From positions 1-9,049 of the forward strand of contig JANXTD010000596.1 in assembly GCA_025352585.1 (NCBI GenBank): a stretch of 9,049 nt of DNA, in the 5' to 3' direction. Origin of the DNA: Fimbriiglobus sp. (GTDB taxonomy: Bacteria; Planctomycetota; Planctomycetia; Gemmatales; Gemmataceae). This document shows, piece by piece, positions 1-6,122 of the stretch. Position 1 is the first letter of the stretch. Each line of letters starts with the position of its first letter. The translations under genes were made by a program, and so were the position numbers. The notes below the pieces were generated by a model. That model was not told the origin of the DNA and did no database searches. It saw only the letters and a program-made list of their open reading frames with translations.

Positions 1-2320
1 CGCCGTTCGTCACCGCCCCGGTCGCGGTGGCGACCGCCGCCCCCGTCGCGTCCGTGATCGTGAAGGTGACCGTCCCTTCGTTGACCGGTCCGGTCGCGGC
101 GGTCACGTTCGCGGTGAGTGTGACCGGCTGCGCCGCGGTGCTGAACGTCGCCGTTCGGTTGGCGGTCGTGGTCGTCGTGGCGGTCTGGGCCGGCGCGGGG
201 GTCGCCGTCACGGTCAGAGTCCCGGACCCCGTACTCGTCGCGAAGTTGTTCGGGGCCGCGTCCGTGTAAGCGGCGGTCACGGTCAGAGTCCCGGCCGGCC
301 GGCCCGCGGGCAGCGTGAAGTTCGCCGTCGCCACGCCGTTGGTCACAGGCCCGCTCACCGCCGCCCCGACGGCGACGCCGGACGAGTCCGTGACCGTAAA
401 CGTGACCTGGCCCTCGTTCACGGTGCCGGACGGGGTCGTCACGACGGCCGCGAGCGAAACGACTTGGGCCGCCGCGCTCGAGGTGACCGTCGGGTTGGTC
501 GTGACCGTCGTGACCGTCGTCGCGCTGGTCACCGTCACCGCGGTCGTGCCGGCGCTGGGCGAGAATGACGTGTTGCCGCTGTAGGTCGCGGTGACCGTGT
601 TGATGCCCGCCGGGAGGGCACTCGTCGAGAGCGTCGCCACGCCGTTGATCACGTTGGCGATGCCGAGGCCGATCGCCCCGCTGCTGAAGGTGACCGTACC
701 CGTGATCGTGCCGTTGAACGAGCCGCTACCGGCCGGGGCGACGGTCGCCGTCAGGGTGACCGCCTGGCCGAAGAAGGTGCCCGGACTGGCCGTCACGGTC
801 GTCGTGGTCGGGGCCGTGACGTTGACGACCGTGCTGCCGGCGCTGGCGGCGAACACCGCGTCGCCGCTGTAGGTCGCGGTGACCGTGTCGAAGCCGGTCG
901 CCAGCGTACTCGTCGTGAAGCTCGCCGCGCCGGCCGCGACCGGGGCGGTCGCCAGGACCGTCGTACCCTGCGTGAAGGTGACGGTGCCGGTCGTGACGCC
1001 GGCGGTCGCGCTGGTCACCGACGCGGTGAAGGTCACCGGCTGGCCGGCCGTCACCGGCTGCCCCGCGGTCGGGGGCGTCCCGGACGTGGCCGCCAAGGTC
1101 GTCGTCGTGACGGCCGTACCCTGGGTCGCGTTGACGGTCTCGGTCGTTGTGCCGGCGCTCGTGGCGAACGTCCCGTCCCCGCTGTAGGTCGCGGTGATGG
1201 TGCTGGTGCCGACCGGGAGGCTCGCGGTGACGAGCTTGGCCTGACCCGCGAAGACATCGGCCGTGCCGAGGACCGTCGTGCCGGCCGTGAAGGTCACCGT
1301 GCCCGACGGGCTGCCGGCGGTCACGCTGACGACGCTCGCCGTCAGAGTCACTTGCTCCTGCCCGAAGGTCGCCGGGTTAGGCGTCGCCGCGAGGGCCGTG
1401 GTCGTCGCGGCCGTGCCGGCGGGAGCGGTCACAGTCGCGGTCGCCGTCGCGGCACTGAAGGCGTAAGTGTTGTCGCCGCTGTAGGTCGCGGTGATCGTGT
1501 CGGTGCCGACCGGCAAGGCGGCGGTCGTGAGGGTCGCGACTCCCCCCGCGAGGGGGGCCGTCCCGAGGACGACCGGCGCGAGCGGCGACCCGGTCGTGAA
1601 CGTGACGCTGCCGGTTACGGCCCCCGCGGTCATGCTCGTGACGGTCGCCGAAAGGTTGGCTGGCTGGCCGAACGTCGTGGCGGCGGGCGTGACGGTCACC
1701 GCGACGCCGGTCACGGCCAACCCCGTCGGGGCGGTCACCGTCACCGTCGCCGCCCCGGTGCTCGGGGCGAAGGTGGCGTTGCCACTGAAGGTCGCGGTGA
1801 CCGCGTCGGCCCCGACCGGCAGGGACGACACGCTCAGGAATGCCTGGTTGCCGCCGAAGATGGCCACGGTCCCGAGGGTCGTCGCGCCCTGGGAGAACGT
1901 CACGAGGCCCCCGAAGTTCGACCCGGCGGGCGTCGTCACGCCGGCGACCGTCGCCGTCAGTTGGACCGACTGCCCGAAGGTCACCGGGTTGGGCGCGGCG
2001 GTCACCGCCGTCGTCGTGACGACGCCGTTGACCGTCACGACGGTGCTGCCGGCGCTCGCGGCCTTGTCGCTGTCGCCGCTGTAGGTGGCGGTCACCGTGT
2101 CCGAGCCGACGGGCAGTGCCGAGGTGGTGAAGACCGCCTTGCCGTTCGGTCCGACCGTCGCCGTACCGAGAGTCGTGCCGTTCCGCGAGAACGTTACGGT
2201 GCCGGTCGGCGTGGTCACCGCGACCGGCGCGGTGGGGCCGGTGACGGTCGCGGTCAGCGTCACCGGTTGCCCGACGGTCGTCGCCGCGGGGGTCGCCGCC
2301 AGGGCCGTCGTGGTGGCGAC
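1..2320 (-). repeat. Tandem Ig-like domain repeats (seven full plus one partial)
   Basis: Within the giant surface protein, the sequence repeats with periods of 98, 102, 99, 105, 96 and 105 residues, measured between successive conserved aromatics of the YSGD motif. A 19-base plus-strand word, ccgctgtaggtcgcggtga, occurs exactly at 576-594, 864-882, 1179-1197 and 1476-1494. Diverged copies lie at 1782-1800 and 2076-2094. All spacings are multiples of three, so the reading frame is kept. The last two domains (residues about 960 onward) belong to a different subtype, with NEGxVTFTxxDxxG in place of the SGTVTF/YSGD pattern. Confidence 0.85.
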
Positions 2321-3421
2321 GTTGCCGGTCGGGACGCCCGCCGCGACGGAGAACATCGACGTGTCACCGGTCGTGGCCGCGGCCGGGGCGGTGGCGTCGG
2401 TCGCGGTCGCCGTGACGCCGGTGCCGCCGTTGACCGCCGGGAGGGTGTTGGCGACGAAGTTGGCCGCGCCGCTGGGGCTTGTCACGACCGTCACGGCCCC
2501 CAGGAAGGTTTCGCCCTCGTCGCCCCCGCTCGGGCTGACGACCGGGTTGCCGAAGAACTCGACGCGGTAGGTCGTGTTGGGGGTGGCCGTGAGCGTACCG
2601 GTGACCGTCGTCCCGGCGGCGCTGCGGGTGACGCCGGTCAGGGTCGGGGCGGCCAGCTTGTCGTTGCCGACGCCGTCGAGGTTGATGCCGAGGCCGGCGT
2701 TGGCGAAGATCGAGTTGCCCAGGACCGACGTACTCGTGCCGTCCGTTTGCACGCCGTCGCCGCCGTTGTTGGCGATCCGGTTGGCGACTTTCGAGTCGGC
2801 CGTGCCGCCGCTGGGGGCACCGCCGATCGTCACGTTGGTGACGCCCGCGAAGACGACGACGCCATCGCCGCCGTTGCCGGCCGCCGTCTTGCCGTCGGCC
2901 GCGACGCCGATGGAGTTGCCGACGATCGAGTCGTTGTTGCCGCTGACCGCGACGCCGCTGCCCTTGAAGTTGACGATCGCCAGCCCGCGGACGGTGCTTC
3001 CCGCCGACGCCGGGTTGAAGCCGCCGAGGTTCAAACCGTTGGCGAACGCCCCGGCGTTGGTGCCGTCGAGGGTGACGAGCGGGGTACTCACGAAGCCCGG
3101 CTGCGAGAAGCCGTCGATGAGCACCGGCCGCGTCACGGAGGGCAGCGCGCTGAGCAGCGCGATCGTCTGCGGCCCGGTGCCGGGGATCTGGAAGTTGACG
3201 GTGTCGAGTCCGGCGCTGGCGTCGGCGTTGGCTCGCGTGAGCACGTAACGCAGGTCGCCGGTCACGCCGGCACCGGTGCCGGTGTCCCCCGCGGAGTTTA
3301 CGGTGTAGATCGTCGCGGGGACCGCCCGCTCTTCAAGCGACTCGAGCCGCGGGGCCACCAAGCGGGGGCGCGACGTGGGGAGGAAGCGGTTCCGGTTCGA
3401 GTGATTTTTGGGGGAGGACAT
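1..3421 (-). CDS. Giant surface protein: beta-helix plus Ig-like repeats (C-terminus off window)
   Basis: The frame is open without a stop from ATG at 3421 to the left edge (1140 residues seen; the end is missing). Residues 1-25 are basic and lack a hydrophobic signal peptide. Residues 26-36 (LESLEERAVPA) match a motif I know from the N-termini of large planctomycete surface proteins. Residues 38-250 look like a right-handed parallel beta-helix: TVNSAGDTGTG, DLRYVLTRAN, IDGFSQPG, VTIGGAP and repeated GNSI turns. Residues 258-358 form the beta-sandwich that often follows (YRVEFFGN, GETFLG, TATATD). From residue 368 come Ig-like repeats of the bacterial Big_3_5 type, each ending near a YSGD motif; the aromatic residues are at 447, 545, 647, 746, 851, 947 and 1052. 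By hand I found no cysteine. The inferred role is cell-surface adhesion or structure; no enzymatic site is visible. The start follows from the position of the LE motif; there is no clear Shine-Dalgarno sequence. Confidence is high for the gene and architecture, low for the role. Confidence 0.9.
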   Translation of the reverse strand, partial: MSSPKNHSNRNRFLPTSRPRLVAPRLESLEERAVPATIYTVNSAGDTGTGAGVTGDLRYVLTRANADASAGLDTVNFQIPGTGPQTIALLSALPSVTRPVLIDGFSQPGFVSTPLVTLDGTNAGAFANGLNLGGFNPASAGSTVRGLAIVNFKGSGVAVSGNNDSIVGNSIGVAADGKTAAGNGGDGVVVFAGVTNVTIGGAPSGGTADSKVANRIANNGGDGVQTDGTSTSVLGNSIFANAGLGINLDGVGNDKLAAPTLTGVTRSAAGTTVTGTLTATPNTTYRVEFFGNPVVSPSGGDEGETFLGAVTVVTSPSGAANFVANTLPAVNGGTGVTATATDATAPAAATTGDTSMFSVAAGVPTGNVATTTALAATPAATTVGQPVTLTATVTGPTAPVAVTTPTGTVTFSRNGTTLGTATVGPNGKAVFTTSALPVGSDTVTATYSGDSDKAASAGSTVVTVNGVVTTTAVTAAPNPVTFGQSVQLTATVAGVTTPAGSNFGGLVTFSQGATTLGTVAIFGGNQAFLSVSSLPVGADAVTATFSGNATFAPSTGAATVTVTAPTGLAVTGVAVTVTPAATTFGQPANLSATVTSMTAGAVTGSVTFTTGSPLAPVVLGTAPLAGGVATLTTAALPVGTDTITATYSGDNTYAFSAATATATVTAPAGTAATTTALAATPNPATFGQEQVTLTASVVSVTAGSPSGTVTFTAGTTVLGTADVFAGQAKLVTASLPVGTSTITATYSGDGTFATSAGTTTETVNATQGTAVTTTTLAATSGTPPTAGQPVTAGQPVTFTASVTSATAGVTTGTVTFTQGTTVLATAPVAAGAASFTTSTLATGFDTVTATYSGDAVFAASAGSTVVNVTAPTTTTVTASPGTFFGQAVTLTATVAPAGSGSFNGTITGTVTFSSGAIGLGIANVINGVATLSTSALPAGINTVTATYSGNTSFSPSAGTTAVTVTSATTVTTVTTNPTVTSSAAAQVVSLAAVVTTPSGTVNEGQVTFTVTDSSGVAVGAAVSGPVTNGVATANFTLPAGRPAGTLTVTAAYTDAAPNNFATSTGSGTLTVTATPAPAQTATTTTTANRTATFSTAAQPVTLTANVTAATGPVNEGTVTFTITDATGAAVATATGAVTNG
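1031..1066 (-). repeat. 18-bp tandem duplication encoding AGQPVT twice
   Basis: The units 1031-1048 and 1049-1066 are near-identical 18-mers sharing the core gtcaccggctg. They encode two consecutive AGQPVT hexapeptides at the start of one Ig-like repeat (PTAGQPVTAGQPVTF). Other repeats have a single GQPVT or similar. This accounts for most of the extra length of that 105-residue repeat. It looks like an in-frame slippage duplication. Confidence 0.8.
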
Positions 3422-3639
3422 CGTGGTGTTCTCGAAAGTATTTTTGAACCGAAGTCGCGTCGAGCCGTGCGTCGCACGTCCGGCGCGGGGTGGGAAGCCT
3501 CGGCGGGGGCCAGACGAGGCGTGGCCGATCGAACACCCGTCAAGACGGGCGGTGACAGGCGTCGGATGGAGGATTCTCGCTTTTCGGTCAAAAAGTGGTG
3601 TGCCGACGGGGCGAGTCCGGTGGGTCGGCCGCGGGCGTT
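3422..3639. other. Intergenic upstream region of the surface protein
   Basis: Apart from the candidate promoter next to the ATG, this stretch holds no gene I can support. Several short open frames on both strands cross it, but they show Arg/Pro-rich composition typical of non-coding GC-rich DNA and resemble no protein family I know. It is the upstream region of the giant surface-protein gene and separates it from the esterase hairpin. Confidence 0.6.
3435..3463 (-). promoter_or_regulatory. Candidate promoter of the giant surface protein
   Basis: On the minus strand, TCGACG (3458-3463) and TACTTT (3435-3440) are separated by exactly 17 bases and resemble -35 and -10 boxes. The surrounding patch, ttcaaaaatacttt, is strikingly AT-rich for this DNA. 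The -10 box ends only 13 bases before the ATG at 3421, so the transcript would have a very short leader, which fits the absence of a Shine-Dalgarno sequence. Both boxes match the consensus imperfectly, and planctomycete promoters are poorly defined. Confidence 0.3.
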
Positions 3640-3682
3640 TCTGAGAGCGTCCGGGGCCGGTGTGGCCCCGGACGCTCTCAGA
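3640..3682 (-). terminator. Perfect 19-bp hairpin downstream of the esterase gene
   Basis: The arms 3640-3658 and 3664-3682 are exactly complementary (19 bp, starting tctgagagcgtccgg) with a 5-base loop, ggtgt. The hairpin starts 29 bases past the esterase stop codon at 3712, the expected place for a terminator of that minus-strand gene. It also insulates the surface-protein gene further down the same strand. The downstream side on the minus strand reads AAACGCCC, so there is no U-tract. It may act with Rho or as an mRNA 3' stabiliser instead of as a classic intrinsic terminator. Confidence 0.65.
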
Positions 3683-3711
3683 TTATGTCTAACGCCGTTG
3701 CGTCGGGCGAC

Positions 3712-4602
3712 TTACTTCGTCAGCTTCAGCGTGGCCAGCCACTCCTCGCAGCGCTTCGGCCAGGTCGTCACGGGGCCGGCGGGGCGGAGGCCGTAGCCGT
3801 GGCCGCCGGCGCTGTACAAGTGCAGTTCGCACGGCACCTTGAAGCGCTTCAGTTCGAGCGCGTAAACCAAGCTATTTACCGGCGTGACGGGGTCGTCGAA
3901 GGCGTGGGCCAGGAAGGTCGGCGGCGTCTTCGCGGTGACCTTGACGCCCTCGAAGAGTTGCCCCGTCTTCGGCTCGACGAGGTACGCCGGGTAGATCAAG
4001 ACCGCGAAGTCCGGCCGGCTCGACACCTCGTCGGCGGCGTCGGCGGCGGGGTATTGCGGCGTGTCGTAATTGGTACAAGTCAACGCGGTGAGGTTGCCGC
4101 CGGCGGAGAAGCCGAGCATGCCGACCTTCGCGGGGTCGATGCCGAACTCCTTGGTCCGGCTGCGCACCAGGCGAATGGCCCGCTGGGCGTCGATCAGCGC
4201 GGCCTTCGGGGCGGCGTCCTTGGCGTCCTCGGGGCGTCGCGGCACCCGGTACTTCAAGACGAACGCCGTGACGCCGACGCTGTTGAGCCACGCGGCGACC
4301 TCCTCGCCCTCGAGGTCCCAGGCGAGGATGTTGTAGCCGCCGCCCGGCGCGATCACGACCGCCGCCCCGCTCGCCTTGGCGGCCGGCACCGCGAAGTGCG
4401 TGAGCGTCGGCTTGCTGACGTTGCCGACGCGCCGCACGACGCGGGCCTCCTTCTGCGGCGGCAAGTCCTTCTCCGGCGGTAACGCGGTCGCCGACTCGCC
4501 CGGCGCGGCCCCCGGCCACAGGTCGATGAGCACCGGCTTGGGCGGCTCGGCCCGCAGTTGCGCGCCGACGGCCAGGACCAGAATTGCCAGCAACATTCGC
4601 AT
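3712..4602 (-). CDS. Secreted alpha/beta hydrolase (acetylxylan-esterase-like)
   Basis: This is a 296-residue protein with a signal peptide (MRMLLAILVLAVGAQLRA, probable cleavage before EPP). Family signatures run in order: LIDLWPGAAPG (25-35), PTLTHF (65-70), oxyanion-loop PGGGY (86-90), LEGEEVAAWLNS (97-108), VLKYRVP (115-121), DAQRAIRLVRS (138-148), nucleophile elbow GFSAGG with Ser166, SSRPDFAVLIYP (194-205), the acidic loop HAFDDPVTP with probable catalytic Asp237, and GGHGYGL with His268. The triad is therefore complete. Relatives are esterases annotated as acetylxylan esterase or BD-FAE-type enzymes acting on acetylated or feruloylated polysaccharides; the substrate here is not proven. 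I chose ATG 4602 because it gives the signal peptide and has GAGGG six bases upstream (4609-4613). The open frame continues further upstream only as a shadow of the divergent gene. Periplasmic or extracellular location is likely. Confidence 0.92.
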   Translation of the reverse strand: MRMLLAILVLAVGAQLRAEPPKPVLIDLWPGAAPGESATALPPEKDLPPQKEARVVRRVGNVSKPTLTHFAVPAAKASGAAVVIAPGGGYNILAWDLEGEEVAAWLNSVGVTAFVLKYRVPRRPEDAKDAAPKAALIDAQRAIRLVRSRTKEFGIDPAKVGMLGFSAGGNLTALTCTNYDTPQYPAADAADEVSSRPDFAVLIYPAYLVEPKTGQLFEGVKVTAKTPPTFLAHAFDDPVTPVNSLVYALELKRFKVPCELHLYSAGGHGYGLRPAGPVTTWPKRCEEWLATLKLTK

Positions 4603-4716
4603 CGGACGCCCTCGGTGGAAGAAACCTCCGCTGAGTGTACCGACGCCGGGCGAAGTCGGCTCAACTTGCCCAGGCCGGACAACCGATACTCGCGGTAACT
4701 CCTCGGAGGTTCGCCC
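4603..4716. promoter_or_regulatory. Divergent promoter region, esterase / repeat protein
   Basis: These 114 bases separate two divergently transcribed genes for exported proteins, so they must hold the promoters of both unless transcription comes from further away. The ribosome binding sites are visible: GAGGG (4609-4613, minus) for the esterase and GGAGG (4705-4709, plus) for the repeat protein, each six or seven bases before its ATG. I could not identify convincing -35/-10 pairs or an operator. Confidence 0.6.
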
Positions 4717-5907
4717 ATGCGCCGGTTCCTGGTCCTCGCGTCGCTCGCCGTCGGCCCCGCCGCTCTCGCGCAAGCCCCGCCCCAAGTCCCGCCGCAGTCG
4801 CTGCCGCCGGGCGTCATTGACTTGACCAAGCAGGCCAACGAGACGGCGGGGGATGCGACGGTCACGACGCCGGCGAGGGAGAAGTTCGTCGCCATCGACA
4901 TCGTGACGGTCAACGCCCGGTACGCGGGCGAGTCGTGGCAACTCGTCGCGGGGTTGACCTTGCTCGCCGACTTCGGCAAGCGGCAGGCCGACGCCGACGA
5001 GGCCAAGCGGGTGATGCGGGAATTGCGGCCGACCGAGTGGGCGACCATCGGCTCGCCGCGGCCGGTCGTCGGCTACGGCCTGTTCAACGGCAAGCCTCGA
5101 CTGCACTCGCCGCGGCCGAAGGTGACCGCCGCGATCGACCTGGCGAGCGTGCGGGCCGAGCAGGTCCGCGGGGCGTGGGTGCTCAAGGACGACGCCGCGC
5201 TGCACCTCAACTTCGGCGGCCGCAAGGAGGACGCGGAGCAGGCGGCGGCGGTCGTGCGCAAGTACGGCTTCAACTCCGTCGGCCACGTCGGCTACCCGGT
5301 GCCGAGCTTCTCGTACCTCTACGCCGCCCCCGCCGCGCCGCCGGACAAGTCCCCGCGCGGCGGCAGTCAGGCGGCCGTGGCGGTTCTCGGGCAGGCGGCC
5401 GCGGAGGCGGCGATGGGCCGCACCGGCATCCCGATCGCCGGCGTCGGCTTCGCCGGCGAGATGGTCAAGTTCGACCCGCGCAAGGTCGAAGTCCGCCGCG
5501 ACAAGGGCGTCTACGTGCTGGCGAGCGGCCCCGACGAGCTGGCCCGCTTCGGCGCGAACGAGTGGGCGGCCCGCGACGCGCTCAAGCTAGTGCAAGACTA
5601 CCGCTTCACGGAGCACTGCCAGCTCGGCGAGATGGGCTTCTTCCTGGTCAACGGCGTCGCCCCGACGCGGGTGCCGTTCAACGCCCAGGGCCGCCGCTTC
5701 GACGCGAAGGCGGTCAAGGTGCGGGCCGCGGAGGCCGGCTACGGCGTCTACGACGACACCGGCCGGTTGCTCTTCCGCGCCCCGACGCTCGACGAGGCCG
5801 AGCAGATGGCGAAGGCGTTGCAGGCCTACGGCTTCGACACGGTCTGCCAACTCGGCCTGTCGCCGACGAGTTCGCTGCGGTTCCTGGCGAAGACCGGCGG
5901 GCGGTAG
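4717..5907 (+). CDS. Secreted protein with four copies of a ~65-residue repeat, function unknown
   Basis: This 396-residue protein has a signal peptide (MRRFLVLASLAVGPAALA, probable cleavage after residue 18) and a Pro/Gln-rich mature N-terminus. I see four diverged repeats at residues about 57-124, 136-203, 250-313 and 327-392. Each has a strand segment (FDPRKVEV, FDAKAVKV), then a line such as GVYVL or GAWVL, a phenylalanine-rich DFG/NFGG/RFG turn, a helix (DAEQAAAVVRKYGF, DEAEQMAKALQAYGF), then a C/H-x-[LV]-G motif and a final strand (FSYLYA, FFLVNG). A linker rich in Ala and Pro joins repeats 2 and 3. The pattern resembles an extracellular bacterial repeat that I recall as FGxxxxEAxxALxIIKxYGFxxxCFVGRPxPSxxY, whose function I do not know. 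There are no catalytic motifs. The start is supported by GGAGG (4705-4709) seven bases upstream and by the signal peptide. Confidence is high that the gene is real; its role is unknown. Confidence 0.85.
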   Translation: MRRFLVLASLAVGPAALAQAPPQVPPQSLPPGVIDLTKQANETAGDATVTTPAREKFVAIDIVTVNARYAGESWQLVAGLTLLADFGKRQADADEAKRVMRELRPTEWATIGSPRPVVGYGLFNGKPRLHSPRPKVTAAIDLASVRAEQVRGAWVLKDDAALHLNFGGRKEDAEQAAAVVRKYGFNSVGHVGYPVPSFSYLYAAPAAPPDKSPRGGSQAAVAVLGQAAAEAAMGRTGIPIAGVGFAGEMVKFDPRKVEVRRDKGVYVLASGPDELARFGANEWAARDALKLVQDYRFTEHCQLGEMGFFLVNGVAPTRVPFNAQGRRFDAKAVKVRAAEAGYGVYDDTGRLLFRAPTLDEAEQMAKALQAYGFDTVCQLGLSPTSSLRFLAKTGGR

Positions 5908-5918
5908 CGGCGACTTCG

Positions 5919-6049
5919 GTTAGCCCGACGCGCCAGCGAGGGGAACAAATCCCTGACGCCGCCGCCGATGGGGGGGGGTGACGGCCTTGTCGTCCCCCAC
6001 CAGCATTGTCCAATAGGACTTGCTCCCCTCGCTGGCGCGTCGGGCTAAC
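5919..6049. repeat. 131-bp element with perfect 26-bp inverted termini (REP/MITE-like)
   Basis: The left arm 5919-5944 (starting gttagcccgacgcgcc) and right arm 6024-6049 are exact reverse complements over 26 bases. The 79-base interior holds a second hairpin. The element begins 11 bases after the stop of the repeat-protein gene and ends 73 bases before the kinase ATG. I see no flanking target-site duplication and no second copy in this window. In translated form the arms read SPTRQRGE or SPRWRVGLT, strings I recall as frequent in spurious planctomycete open frames, which suggests a dispersed genomic family. It could be a repetitive extragenic palindrome, a non-autonomous mobile element, or a terminator for the upstream gene. 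Confidence 0.7.
5973..5998 (+). repeat. Nested hairpin with G9 run inside the inverted-repeat element
   Basis: Positions 5973-5982 pair with 5989-5998 around the six-base loop ggcctt. Eight pairs are Watson-Crick and two are G-U wobbles. The left arm is part of a run of nine G (5970-5978). Together with the outer 26-bp arms this would make a long two-tier structure in single-stranded DNA or RNA. Confidence 0.5.
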
Positions 6050-6122
6050 AAGAGCCGCCCTTAAATCCCCCCGCCCCGCCGGCGAAACTCTGGGTGACGG
6101 TCCCACCCCGCCCGAGGCCCCC

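Noticed and set aside
1..2320. CRISPR array or satellite from the regular repeats
   Set aside because: The period is about 300 bases, in frame, and encodes Ig-like domains. There are no short repeats with unique spacers.
27..3248. Series of Val/Ala/Thr-rich plus-strand open frames (27-269, 315-584, 591-872, 879-1187, 1263-1466, 1491-2084, 2085-2570, 2574-3248)
   Set aside because: They all lie in one frame opposite the surface-protein gene, and several end at the TAG created by the antisense of its YSG motif. They are shadows of the repeats.
1352..3796. 814-codon plus-strand open frame
   Set aside because: It is antisense to the surface-protein gene, very rich in Arg and Gly with no recognisable domain, and arises from the codon bias of the opposite strand. 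The minus-strand frame gives clear beta-helix and Ig-like motifs.
3595..4482. 295-codon plus-strand open frame opposite the esterase
   Set aside because: Its composition is that of a shadow frame, while the minus strand carries a full catalytic triad.
4603..5286. Upstream extension of the esterase open frame to 5286 (524 codons)
   Set aside because: The extension runs antisense through the repeat-protein gene and would bury the signal peptide at 4602. The ATG at 4602 has a good ribosome binding site.
4935..5981. 348-codon plus-strand open frame overlapping the repeat-protein gene
   Set aside because: Arg/Gly/Ala-rich +1 frame shadow that ends inside the inverted-repeat element.
6006..6122. 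N-terminal extension of the kinase starting at 6006
   Set aside because: It would translate the right arm of the inverted-repeat element. The ATG at 6123 starts just before the kinase fold.
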